From assembly GCA_947000775.1 (NCBI GenBank), contig CAMQGK010000341.1:12069001-12133000 (forward strand): DNA of 64,000 bases, written 5' to 3'. Within the stretch, counting starts at the first letter, position 1. Each line of letters begins with the position of its first letter. A program made the translations under genes and the position numbers. The DNA comes from Pterois miles. Lineage: Eukaryota > Chordata > Actinopteri > Perciformes > Scorpaenidae. This document shows positions 25,171 to 37,000 of this stretch, in pieces. The notes under the pieces were generated by a model, which saw only the letters and a list, made by a program, of their open reading frames with translations, was not told the origin of the DNA and searched no databases.

Positions 25171-26778
25171 TTTCCCTCCCACATGCTTAACAAATTACTG
25201 TGCTGCTATTTTCTCATCTTGGTATTATCGTTTTTCTTAAACTATTTGGTTTAATGTCGCTATTTCTTGCTCAATGCAGTGTACTCTGTATTCTGGGTGG
25301 GTCTTATGAGATTAGACACTGTGTCAAAGAAACTGGGGTACAGTATCTCCTCTCTGTGTGTCACGAAGCTTGGATCCAAATGATTTGGTATGGTGAGCCA
25401 TGGAGAGACTTTGAGGATGCAGCCAGAAAGCTCACCAGTATAGACAGGTAGTGACATTTTTACTTTACTGATTTTCCCAGCATGGACTTTCATGTGAGTG
25501 CAGAGCTGAGTAACTGATATATCTGGTGCTTCTGTGATGATTTATGTTTTGCCGGCTTTGAGAATTTCACATAGCTCTCTTAGGACACTACAAAGTTTGA
25601 TACTTGTAATGTGATGCCTCTGACTCTGTAGCTTTCCTTAAACTAGTGTGAAATCCATCAGCCGGCTTGCTGAATAAAGTTTGAGAAGACAAGTTTTTGC
25701 TGAAGTGGTTTAGAATATTATACATCTCAGTCTATTTATGGCCACAGCAGTCACATCTCTAATTGTATCTCCCCTGTCCTATTGTGGAATTTAAGATAAC
25801 CCAAGTTTCCTTTTTAAAACAGCTGTAGCCTTAAAGATGCTTTAAATTTCTGGTTTCAAACGCATAAATAATAACAAAAACACATTATTTTTTAGAGAAG
25901 ATGTGATGTGTATCTATAAATATTCTGTGTTCGGTATAAAGAAATATATACAAGTTAAACGCTGAGTGGGTTGAATGAATCCTGGTATGTCATGTTAGTC
26001 TCTGTTTTAATGCAGAGCGATGGCAGCAACAGAATTTTGATGATGTTGTCATGGCAACAGGCTATAAAAAATAAGTATAAAATATTTCCTGGTGGAAATG
26101 TACTGTGTTGGCATGCCAGAAATGGGAAATGCACAAATCTTGGGAAACACAATGTTATTCTTTGGCCGATTTTTAGGACAGACTGAACTCGGTGCAATCA
26201 TGCATAACTGAGCTTTGTGTAAATGTTGTAACCTTCAGTATGCACTTAACAAGACCATGTGACATTTGCTCTTTATTCCCAGCTCTCACTCGCAATTTTT
26301 ACTAGCTCTCAGTAGATTGACCTCTGAGCATTGATTTTATCATCACTTTCCCTGAGCTATTTTCAGAGCTGTGGTTTGTTGGAAACATATTCCTCTGTGT
26401 TTCATCAGCTCATCTTCATTATGCTGCAGTTGATTACATACGCATTTTTTATCACCGTACAAACATACAATAGGCAGATAAATGCTTGTTTACTGACGAC
26501 AAACGTAGTGATCGGCTTCAATTACAAGTGTGTCTGAATTGTGTTTTTCATATTACATGTTATGAGTATATAGGCTGAGAAAAATAGACTTAGCGCCAGT
26601 ACTGAAAGGATTTTTTGTTGTTGTGTTGTGAGCTTTAAAATAGCTCCTTGACATAAAGATTATTTTGTAGCAAGACATGTTGAATTTGGAAAGAACAAGC
26701 TTGTTTTGTTGCTGCTTTGTGTTGCTTAAAGATCCTGATCTCAATGCAGCACTAAAAAAGCAAGAACTTCAAGAGCCA
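25171..26778. other. No gene recognised
   Basis: Short frames only, unrelated to known families. Confidence 0.55.
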
Positions 26779-27342
26779 CAGTATTAGATAGGTGATATCA
26801 GTCGCTATAAGCCCCATAGATGTGGGCCAATAGGGGCCTACTATACCCACTAGTGGGTTTTATCATCTATTCACATGGTAGATCGATAAACTGTGTGAAA
26901 CTCCAGAAAGGGGTGGAGGTCGGAGACGATGGATGAGACACAAAACACAGGAATTACATCCAGGAGTTCATATCTCAGGTGAAACAGCAATGTGTAGTTG
27001 TCACAAAACACAATGTTTTTTTCCTTAAACACTAGGTGGTTGTTTGTTGCTTAAGCCCAAAGAAGTTGTAATTTTAAGCCCTACAAATTACCTAAACCTA
27101 AGTGGGTTTTTTTGCCAAAACCTAAAGAAGTTGTAGTTTTATTGCCAAAACCTAAAGAAGCCTTTTTGTTTGTGTTCAAAATGTGACATTGTATTCATTT
27201 AGATATATTAAACATGTTAGAACGTGCTGCTTTTAAGTTTCACTTTCACTTTTACAACATAGTAGGGGTAGTAGGCCTTTAATTACTTACATCTATGGTG
27301 CATATAGCGACTGATAATGCCTATTTAATGGCCTGATAACAG
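26779..27342. mobile_element. Long-inverted-repeat element, copy 2 (uninterrupted)
   Basis: The left arm (about 26787-26865) and right arm (about 27265-27342) are inverted repeats with the shared core atcagtcgctata and catagatgt. The inside runs opposite in orientation to copy 1. It includes two to three imperfect copies of a 'gccaaaacctaaagaag' unit around 27050-27165. It provides the empty-site comparison for the insertion in copy 1. Confidence 0.7.
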
Positions 27343-30239
27343 TCAAATTGGATGCAGCTTACCTCAAAACATCACAATACATTTCACATTAGATGGCCCA
27401 AAGACTTTTTCATTGCAGACTTTTGGTAAAATGCATGAACAACAGATTTAAATCTAGAGTTATTTTATTAATAAAAACACCAAAAATGTATTCATTATGG
27501 TATTCATTTAATTCACTCTCACATTCAACTCTTTCAGACTGTCTGTAACCAATGCTTATGAGGCTGACGAAGCCGCTCTCTGTTTTGTACCTTGCCTCAT
27601 AAACATTTCAGAGAACCTGAAATCATACTAATATGTGACACAGCAGGTACTTGATGGCGCTGTTAAAACAGAATATCATTGCTTAAGGCAAGGTGACGAG
27701 GATAATAATCTGCCATCCTTTATGTTTAATATTTAAATCCCATGAGGTGAAGAGAGAAAGATGGCGGTGTCCTTGTTTCGAGCGCCCTCCCTACTCTGTC
27801 AAGTCAGTCCAGAGTAATCAGTCAAACAGTAAAGTGCAATATAGGACCACAATATGAAATGTGTAAAGGTTATGATACACATAGAGTAGTTTGATGCAAT
27901 GCTTATGTCCAACTGTCAGGATTATGACGCCATTTGTTTGTAGTTGTTCTCATACGTATTTGACGTTGTCCCTTTTTTCAGCATATGGTGCACATGTTAC
28001 GGCATCGCCCATCTCATCTGTGATTATGTGTGTTTGTCGTGTAAACGTTAAGATTTTCCTAACTGTGTAAACAAAGATCCATTTCCTTCTGTTTGCAGTA
28101 ATTACTCATTTTGTACATGTTTTCTTCCTCCAAACCTGATGGGAATATTTTCTGTGAGAGTCTGTTCTCTGCAGGATAATGTATTGCATTTGTATTAAAT
28201 GAGCATACGCTTCGTACTGTACAACAGCGTTTACCCCAGAGCCCCTGCTATATGCAGTTAAGTGAGCAGGAAAGGTCACATAACTCAGGGGCAGCATAAG
28301 TGCCGCTACATGTAAATGTTGATTAATCTCTCAGAAAAAGAAATGAAATGTGAACTATAATATTTTAATGTTATCGCCTCAAACTTTTTAAGTTTTGAGG
28401 CAATTACAACATGGCATTTTACCTCCAAATTAATGATTAATTTATGAATATCTCTCTATTACATTTTAGTAATGTCTGTTTTTTTTACATTTGCACTGCT
28501 TGTTAGAGTTAATAGCCGACAATATTCAAAATAAAGAACATTATTTGACACATAAACTGAAAAATTGTGAATTTCACATTTTCAGCTATTTACATTACAA
28601 GCAAGCCACAACATAGGCAGAAATGTGTGAACCTCTGAATGTCAAACCTCAATCTTCACACTGCGGTGACATTGTTTAGGCTGCACACTGCAGCATCACT
28701 CACTACATTCTGTTTAGTGAACATACAGCGTGCGCCTGAGTTCATAATTCAGCCGGCAACATCTTGTGCAACAATCTAATTATATCTATATTCAAGAGGG
28801 ATCCAAGTATTTCTCAGCGGGCTCCATGCAGCTGACTGTGTGTGCATAACTGTGGGCTTGATTAACAAGTTGTTGAGTCAGCACATGCTGTAGTAAAGTG
28901 CTTCAAGTCCTCAGACTTTCTAACCTACAGCAAGGTGCTAAAAAGTACCAGAAATCAATGCAGAATGATTGTCAATTCCTGGTCGATTAGATTGAACACT
29001 TTTACTTAATTCTTTTAAAGTTAATTGTTACCAAGACCTTTAGGCTAATTAAATTTCATAATTTGGGTATTTAAGATACATTTTCTGGCTTAATGTGCAC
29101 CAGATGACAAGCAAACATGTGCAATCATTAAAATGTGATCATTTTGGTGCCAGTACAATGTCCTACAGATTTTTTGGCGTGTTGGAATAATGGACATAAT
29201 GCAGTTTGGCTCAAATAGTACATGAAGCTCCATTTATGTTCCAATTATGTTTTAGCACTGTACTGACTGAATAAGTCCTCATATAATCAGAATCATTATA
29301 TTTTATTGGAGTACAATAAAGTCTTTTCATTTCTTGTTTGGTGATAAGGAGGTTTTACGAGGGCAGAGAGATCACACTCAAAACACAAAATTTATTTTTA
29401 TTGTAAAAACCAAATTTAGAAATAGGAATCAAAAGAGATAAGATAACCACATATAAGAACTCAAAGTGCAATATAAAATACCAGCCATGGACTTGGTACA
29501 GTACAGGAATGATGAGAATAGTTTGCAGAGCTATATAGATAAATGCTTGCTTTTCTCTGTTATACATTCTCATAAAAAGCACTGAAGGTCAATATTTCTA
29601 CATCTAATGAAGATACCTAAAGCTGCACGAAATATGGCCGACGCTACAAGCAAAAGGGCAGCTCGTTAATCTAGTCACAGCGGGGAAGCAAAGCAAATTT
29701 GAGAACTTAAATGTCTTTCACCAGGATAAGCATAGGAGATAGAATATGTCAGATGTTAAGGTCAGATGGGTGCTTCATACTGATGTATTTTGATAAGAAC
29801 AGTTGTCTTAAAATTGATCCTGAAATTACTTGAAACTGACTACTGGCAAGACTATTATTTGCAGAGCTTCTGTAGGGCAAAAGCTTGTAGAGGGCAGAAT
29901 GAGTGCTATAGATCACATAAACCACAGAGGAATCCGGACTCGTAAAAAATGAAATGTGTGAATCCTACTGTGAGCAAACAATCAAGTAAAGTAAGGTGTA
30001 ACAGAAGCCAGTGACCTTTATGAAAACATCTGTCATCTCGCTCAGTGTTTCACTGCTGGTGGGGCTTTAAAGTAGGTCAAAGAATCATGCCAGTGCTTTG
30101 GACAGGTGCCCTTAATACTTAGTGCTTCATTTTCATTGTAGTAAAATGACATGCACAACAATATTCTGATAAGATGGAAGATGTCCCTGAATAACTACAT
30201 TCATTTCCTGGACAGACAGTGGTCCAGTAACAGGCTTAT
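27343..30239. other. No gene recognised
   Basis: 2.9 kb without a supported feature. A small imperfect hairpin (gcctcaaact / agttttgaggc) lies at 28376-28401. Confidence 0.55.
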
Positions 30240-30470
30240 GAATGGACCGCCTCCAAGTTGGATCCCTGACCAGCTGGAGGAAACTTAGAAATGGCCAACA
30301 CTCTCCTCTCCCTCGGCAACTACCACCAAATTGCCCTGGAGCAAGGCACTTAACCCCTTACTTATACTGTTGCCCAGCAACCACCAGTGCAAGACTGATT
30401 GCAGTGCAGTTCCCTGGTGTGATTGTAGCTGTACAGTGACAGGGATGTAGGTCATTACAAAAAAATCACA
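30240..30470. repeat. Possible SINE-like fragment
   Basis: ctggagcaaggcacttaacc and a downstream tgtagctgtacagtgacagg resemble the body of tRNA-derived fish SINEs, but no clear box A or B is found. Confidence 0.35.
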
Positions 30471-30633
30471 CACAAACTGTCAACAACATTCCTTGGGCAA
30501 ATAAACATAAAACATGATACCATACCACTATGGACTCACCCTCTGCCTGTGTAGATGGAGGAGGAAGGAACCAAGAAGTGAACTGTGAAATGATACCAAA
30601 CTTAATGCTGTTTGGGTCAAAAAACAATATTTA

Positions 30634-31115
30634 AAGGACCAGTTTGTAACAATTAAGTTGACCTGTTAGCAAAAACTGAAATATACTACTAATGTTATGT
30701 TTTCTTTGGTGTATAATCACCAGAAAATAAAAATCATTGTGTTTTTGTTAGCTTAGAATGAGCCGTTTTTATTTTATCTACATAGGGAGTGGGTCCTCTT
30801 CACGCAGTCTGCCATTTTGTACCGCCATGTTTCTATCGTTACTCAGAACAGACAAACCAATAACTTTTCCTGCTTGGGCCAGAGTTGATAACGTTACTAG
30901 CTGCTGTTGCCACCACTTTCTCTCTCTTGCTTCACCACTCACTTCTCTGTACGGACACCTACAGCTGGCTCTAGATAGGGCCATTCGTGCTTTTGCGTCA
31001 ACCACCACAGTTCTTCTACAGACTTGGCACATGGGAGAGACTTTAGTTGGTCGCAATCTGTAACCTCACTGCTGGATACTTCCAGATCCTACTGCTCCTT
31101 TAGTTGTATGTTTGG
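30634..31115. repeat. Dispersed repeat family Y, copy 1
   Basis: Shares cattgtgtttttgttagctt, gagtgggtcctcttca, caccatgtttct-like and ggtcgcaatctgtaacctca blocks with 51080-51450 and 58162-58850. The overlapping open frames on both strands (about 90-100 codons) are not conserved between copies. Confidence 0.65.
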
Positions 31116-31214
31116 GGAAAAATGTTTGTCAGCGTTCTTGCCGAGAGAAGATGAGAAGATTGATAATACTGTTGTGTACGATATGAAGTTACTGCCAGTT
31201 TTCTGGTTCGATTA

Positions 31215-31480
31215 GCTTAAGTATAAAGGTGGAAACAGCAAGCCTGGCTCTGTCTGAAGATAACAAAATCTATCTACCAGCACCTCTAAAGTGCACCTCT
31301 TTAGTTTGTACAATAACTAACTTATGAGGAGTCTTTGCTGGTTGCCTGGCAACTCCAATAAGTTATATCTACTGTGCACATCCAAGAAATAGTCAAACTA
31401 ATGAATATAATGTGTTTTGTTACCTTTGGACAGGCTCACCGTTTCCTCCTGCTTCCAATCCTTATGCTAAACGAAGATAA
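31215..31480. repeat. Dispersed repeat family V, copy 3
   Basis: Has ggtggaaacagcaagcctgg, ctaccagcacctctaaagtg and, at the right, an inverted echo (gtttcctcctgcttccaatc, cttatgctaaac), suggesting inverted ends. Confidence 0.6.
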
Positions 31481-31559
31481 CCAGGTTCCCTGATTGTAGC
31501 TTCTTATCTTCTCATCCCAAAGTTTGACATTTAAGAATCTTTGTTCACTTCAACTCTAT

Positions 31560-32853
31560 CTTTTGATCAACACATTACAGATATCACAAGATCACCTTCC
31601 TTCACCTACGCAGCATAGCTAAAATCATGTCTTCTTTATCCATGGCTGATGTAGAGATCCTATCCTAATTTACACATTTATATCATCCAGACAGGATTAT
31701 TGTAATGTTTTTTTGTCAGAACTGCCCCATTCTAGTACAAGAAGTCTTCAAATGGTTCAGAACGCTGCAGCAAGAAAACTAAATTTAAATAATTTGACCA
31801 TGTTACACTAGTTTTAGCTTCCATGTCAGATCAGACATTAAGGTGCTTCTGATGACCTAAAAAACTGTGGTTGTCCTACCTGTGTGATCTCCTTAAACTG
31901 TATACTCCAATCAGGACTCATTGCTCTCAGAATGCAGGGCTGCTATCTGTCCCCAGAGTGAAAAAGAAGTCAGTAGACACATTTTCCTGTCGAGCCCCCT
32001 TCCTCTGGAATAACCTCGCTATGGACATCAGACAGTCTGATTCTGTGGAGGCCTTTAAATTCAATCTCAAAACCCATCTTTTTGTCTTAACTTTCAATTA
32101 GTTACTTATTTTTTATTATCCGGCTGGCAGGTCGATCTTAGTCTCATTGTATAATTTAACCCTGCGGTCCTGCCGACAAAAATAATATTAACTTTAAGCC
32201 TTTGTCTCTCGATAACCCTTTGTTGTTTATGTCCCACAAGCACTGCTGTGTGCCTGTCTGTCTGTCTATCTGTCTCTCTCTCTCTTTCTCTCTTTCCTTT
32301 AACTCAGGTTCCTCTATCATGGACCATTGGCCATCCTGGGACCTCTCTCTGCATCTCTTGGCTGTGGGTGCCTCATTCCATATGTTGGATCTGGACCTCC
32401 GTCCTCCAGGAGATTCAGCTGCCCCATCAATTCAGTTCATTTCAAATGGGCTTATTGGCATGGGAAACATACGTTTACATCAGTAAAGCAACTGTGAACT
32501 AAAAACAAAAATCTTGTCCTCTCGCTAGGTTCCATGGTGGAGAGGAGGTCGTATTGCTCAGGCTCCATCTGTTTGGGAATGCCTGGAAGCTGCTTGACAT
32601 CCTCCTGGATCCATCTCCTCATATAGGTTCATATTATAGGTATCAGATTGTGTCATATGGATTAGCTATGTTGTATTTTTATTATGTTGTGACTGTACAC
32701 ACAACGTGCACGTCTGTCTGTCCTGGAAGAAGGATCCCTCTTCAGTTGCTCTTACGAGGGTGTTGTATCTTGTACAGTTTGTAAAGCTCCCTAAGGCAAA
32801 TTTGTGATTTGTGATTTGTGATTTTGGCCTATACCAATAAAACTGACTTGAGC
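31560..32853 (+). mobile_element. 3' end of an L2/Rex1-like LINE (degenerate reverse transcriptase tail plus 3' UTR)
   Basis: About 31560-32100, with frameshifts and stops, encodes the C-terminal region of a non-LTR reverse transcriptase: VQNAAARKL at about 31754, YLCDLLKLYTP near 31878, and APFLWNNLAMDIRQSDSVEA then LKTHLF before 32100. Such 'NAAAR', 'LWNxLP' and 'FKxxLKTHLF' signatures are typical of fish L2/Rex1 LINEs. The stretch to 32853 looks like its 3' UTR (tgtaaagctccctaaggcaa, ataaaactgac tail). About 32430-32520 (atgggcttattggcatggga) may be another repeat inserted in the UTR. No intact protein remains. Confidence 0.75.
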
Positions 32854-33084
32854 TCACACACATCAACAAAGTAAATAAATACAGTATATTTCCCGAAATG
32901 TCAAACTATCTCCTGTAATCCAGTGCAAAATTGAAAGTTGTTATTCCTACAGCATTCAAGTTTCTGAATAGCTGCATTACTGATAGTGTAATCTTCATTT
33001 AATTATCAGCCAAATGAGTTAAGCTTCATGGCAAAGTATCAATTCATTGAATAAACGAGTTAAATAGTTTTGAGGTCTTAAAGT

Positions 33085-33660
33085 AGGAGTAGGCAGAACA
33101 TTTTAGACTTCTGCACCTCCTCATGGCTCTGTTTCCAGGCTTTAAAAAATCTAGCCCTTGATGGGAGACTCACAGGTCATTTCAGAGAGAGAGCGTTCCT
33201 ATTGGCTGTTGTGTCGACCCCTCCACTCCAGTAGGTGTCCTCTTGCTGGTTCTTTGTTGTTTTGCAGGGTGGACGGTCGTCAGGCTGATGAGCCACACCT
33301 CGGTTCAGTGTGGTCAGGATATAAAAGCTCCCTCCCTTCCCACAGAGGGCCTCTCTTCCTTGGCTGGCACAGTCTTAGTTTTGTTTGCGGCAGACATTTT
33401 CACACACCCACACATGCCTACATTACTGACTTTCCACATTTGTTTAGTTTTTTACTGTTAGTTTTTGTTGCAGCCTTTGAGCCGGATTGTAACAAACCCC
33501 CATTTGTCACAACCCCGCTCAAAGGCTAGCAAAAGGACACGTACTGGAGCGGAGGGGTCGTCACATTATTCATTCAACAGAGGCAGCTGTCAGTCACTCG
33601 CAAACTCCAATCAAACAGTCAAAGTAGGAGTGTTGAACACAGAGAGGTCTAATGTATCGG
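33085..33660. repeat. Dispersed repeat family A, copy 3, interrupted
   Basis: Same orientation as copy 2. 33085-33209 follows copy 2 closely (gacttctgcacctcctc, ggctttaaaaaatctagccc, gcgttcctattggctgt). It stops at the element at 33210-33565. After that, 33580-33630 resembles an inner arm of the family (cagctgtcagtcactcgcaa). Sequence between these parts of the repeat is missing, so a deletion accompanied or followed the insertion. Confidence 0.6.
33210..33565. mobile_element. 356-bp element with 31-bp terminal inverted repeats and an internal TATA-like box
   Basis: 33210-33240 begins tgtgtcgacccctccactcc; the complement of 33535-33565 begins tgtgacgacccctccgctcc. The two arms agree at 28 of 31 positions. 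Inside is a ggatataaaagctccctccc block resembling a promoter. TG...CA ends would also suit a solo LTR, but inverted repeats this long favour a DNA-type miniature element. No target duplication is visible. Overlapping short frames here are not supported as genes. Confidence 0.6.
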
Positions 33661-34299
33661 GATGCCTGTGGTCTGTATATTACATGCATATACTGTAGGT
33701 GACAAAATCCATTTGATTGCACTGTTTTCTGTTGGGATGTTGGGACTCCCAACTGTCCGCTAGTGACGAAGCGCTGCACATTGTGTGGGTTTGAGCTGAA
33801 CTTTTGTTGTTTTGGTTCTACAGTATTTACTCCTGTCTCTCGCTTTGAAAGCACCCCAACGGACAAGGAATGACTGATTTCTGAAGTTGGTATCTGTGCG
33901 ATGCCTCCTCCTCCTAAATTAGGAGGCAGATGGTTGGAGGGAGATCACCTGAAAGTTTACATAGGCTGGCTGTATTGTATATAATTTTCAGTAAATATCA
34001 CAATATAAAACCTGTGTTTTCTGTTTAAAAACACAAGAGAGCTAGTACTGGCTGACATCTCCAGCCAGATCTTGACTGCACAGCTGATGGTGGGTTTAGG
34101 GACGTGGTTTGTTTACATGGCGTAAAAGAAATGCATGTTTAACAGAGTGTCTCGATGTTGTTTGGCTGTAAGTAAATGCAAAGACCACAAATCTACAGTA
34201 TCTTCTTATCTTGTTGGTTTCTTATTCTGTCAAGAAGACACATCAAGATCGATATTATTCATCATTATAATAAATGATTTGTTCTGCGTTATGAAAAAA

Positions 34300-34930
34300 A
34301 ATGTTCCATCTTACTGTTTAGCTGTAAAATGAGAAAGTGAATGGACTTGATGGACTTGCATTTATATATATATCTTTTCTAGGCTTCTGACCACTCAAAG
34401 TGCTTTACACTGTATATCACATTCACCCATTCACACACAGTCATACACTGCATAGCAGAGGCTGCTAAGGTGCTAGCTTTGCCGATCGGGATCTAATCTA
34501 AATACTCATTCATCTCATTCACACACCGATGGCTATGCCTTTGGAAGCAATTTTTCCTCCAGCCAGTAGGCGGTGCTTGGTATTTCCTCAACTGATCTCA
34601 TCATGGCTGCCGGGTCACAAACTTTGTCATTTTACACCTACAACAGTTACTACAAGATGTTTCTGAAAACATCAGAGGATTACAGTAACAGAGTATTGAT
34701 TGATCAGCACTGCCTAGCTTGACCGAGATCAGTTTGTGAGTGACCGACAGCTGATCAGAGACGACAGGCTCCAGCTTGGCTCTGATTGGTTGTTGCACTG
34801 GAGGACACAGAGGTACATGGTTTTTCTTAGATTTCCTGTCTCATGCTCTACTGTCCGGATATACTAACCATTCATTGTTTTTTTTGTTTTTTTTAATCAT
34901 ATTTGCTCTAATTTGCCTATTGCTGCTTTA
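34300..34930. repeat. Dispersed repeat family A, copy 4, with a second repeat inside
   Basis: 34313-34336 (gtttagctgtaaaatgagaa) and 34556-34930 (gccagtaggcggtgcttggt to attgctgcttta) belong to family A. Between them, about 34340-34550 is a different widespread fish repeat recognisable by tttatatatatatcttttct and ccactcaaagtgctttacac, with cattcacccattcacacaca. Confidence 0.6.
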
Positions 34931-35099
34931 ATAATGTGTTTCCAGATCTGCTATGGGCCAATTAGAGTTATAAGACAGTTTAATTTTTTAATGTTTTACC
35001 CCCCCCCCCTCCACAGTTATGATGTGAAATAATTTCCATTCACTGAGAAAGCTTCAGTGGATTTCAGATGTGCTTGGCTAATGAATATTTAGTTAAGCT

Positions 35100-35760
35100 T
35101 AATGAAATAATCAATCAGGCGGGCTGTATCCCCGCCCTCCCGCTGCCCCACAGGGCCATATCTCCTCCGCAGACAGACAGGCCCGCCTTCAGCCCTCAGC
35201 GTCTGATCACATTACCTTGGCACCATGTTTCCTCCCGTGTGCGCTCAGACGAGCTCAGCTGTCATATCCCCCAGAGAGACGCGTCTCAGCTCTGAATAAG
35301 AAACTCTCCAGAATGATGTTACAAGTCGCCTTCCCAGGGCGGACCACCTTTTCAACTTAATGGTGAGCATGCATCCTACCGGCACACACGATATAACCTC
35401 GCTGTGTAATTGTCAGTCAGCGGAGACGCGCTGCTCGTAGCGTGCTGCTGCATGTGGCGGCAGATGGTCCATGAGTTTCAGTGCACCCTACTAGTCAGAT
35501 TACCCGTCCGTAGTAAATCCCGGGCCTTGCAGAATGGGGGCAGAGAGACGCGTCGGTGGAGTTTAAGGCTAAGCTGTTGTTTAGTGCAGACCCCCTGGCT
35601 GCAGGCCTGCTTCAGCGTGTCCATGTGTGCGGAGCAGCAGCGTGCTGGCCAGCCTGTCCATCTCACCTTCACTCAGCAGGTGGACTCTCCACTCCACTCC
35701 ACTCACTACACTGTGATGTTCACACTTACCTGCTCAGACCGTTCGGATCCTGGTCTTCTG
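35100..35760. promoter_or_regulatory. CpG-dense patch, candidate promoter or untranslated exon region
   Basis: GC-rich and visibly rich in CG dinucleotides (gagacgcgtctcagctctg, cagcggagacgcgctgctcg, gagagacgcgtcggtggag), unlike the AT-rich surroundings. It lies about 10.8 kb before the eys start codon. A donor-like atg|gtgagc occurs at about 35363. There is no TATA box or transcript evidence, and the short frames here match no family. The function is inference. Confidence 0.3.
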
Positions 35761-36539
35761 TATTCACACAATCTTTGCAGAACTGCAAAACAGCATAAAG
35801 TCAGTACTGAAAAACAAGACAGACACATATAAGTGATGTGGTGGATATAAAGGCCCACAGCCTGACTGGATGAGACTGCCTCCTCCTGTACTGCCAAAGG
35901 TGATCTAAACTCAAACCCTGTAGTGTGTATGTGCATGACCAGCTCTATAATGCCGACAGGGCTCAACAGAGAGACATGACCTACTTGTTATGAGGAAAGC
36001 ATTAGCTGTTTTTGTTTAGGAAGTGTATTCACGTGAGTTTTAGCAAATATATTTTGAAAATGAGCAAATATCTCAACAATCAACATTGGTGCACCATCCA
36101 TAAAGGCTTTTTTTTTAAACATTCTAAATGTTTAGACATCTTTGGACTCTAGGCGTCCTTGTTTTATGGTCAAACCTTACACAAAATATGATTTAAAATA
36201 TGATAGCAGGATTTGGAGATATACAAAATAAACAAACTTACAGGATTGGAAGCTTAACCTCCTTGGCTGATGTCATTACAACAGATATCAGGGCTCCCTC
36301 ATACAGCACCTATATTATTTTTACGCCATGACGTAAACCAGTATGCCATACCTTCGCCCGTGTACGCTGGCTCACACTCTGGTGATGGAACATAATAATA
36401 ATTATGCCCTATAGAAGCTATAGAAATGTTCTCAGTATGTACTGTAGCCCTATCCTCACTTTGTATATTCATTTATAATGTCAGATTATTGATTTGGTTT
36501 TCTCCATTTTTGTTGAGCTTCACTTCATATTAGACCAAA

Positions 36540-37000
36540 CTAAGTCAAGTCAAAGTCAGACTTTATTTGTGTAGCACATTTAAAAACAACCGCAGTTGAC
36601 CAAACATGTACATAATAAAATAAATACAATGCAACGCCAGCAAGGAGAGGTGAGTCTTCAGCAACGACTTAATATATTCTATGGGCTGAGCAGTTTTAAT
36701 ATTTAGAGATAAATTGTTACAGAGATTAGAGGCAACCGCAAAGGCTCAGTTGCCTCTGTTTCTGAGGGACATCCAGGAGCATCTGATTGGTCAACCTCAG
36801 TGCTCTAACTGGAGTATGAAGGTGCAATTTTCTGAAACATTCAGCCCATTTAAAACCCTAAAAACAAAAGAATTGTAAAAACAGATCTTAAAACTACAGA
36901 CCATCGTGCGTTGGGACCACTCGAGGGCTGCGATCCAAAGGAAGGTTACAAACTGAGTGAAATGACCCAGAAGTATCTAAGAGCTGTATGAATTCACCAT
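36540..37000. repeat. Dispersed fish repeat ('tttatttgtgtagcacattt' type)
   Basis: gactttatttgtgtagcaca followed by aacaaccgcagttgaccaaa is a familiar start of a fish interspersed repeat. The right boundary is approximate. Confidence 0.45.

Noticed and set aside
28376..28401. Short hairpin that could suggest a regulatory RNA
   Set aside because: The stem is about 10 bp with a bulge, in AT-rich sequence; nothing separates it from chance or a decayed transposon end.
33158..33529. 123-codon frame across a repeat
   Set aside because: It crosses the junction of repeat family A and the 356-bp inverted-repeat element, so it cannot be an evolved gene.
35410..35832. 140-codon frame in the CpG-dense patch
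   Set aside because: GC-rich sequence lowers stop frequency; the product resembles nothing known and has competing frames on both strands.
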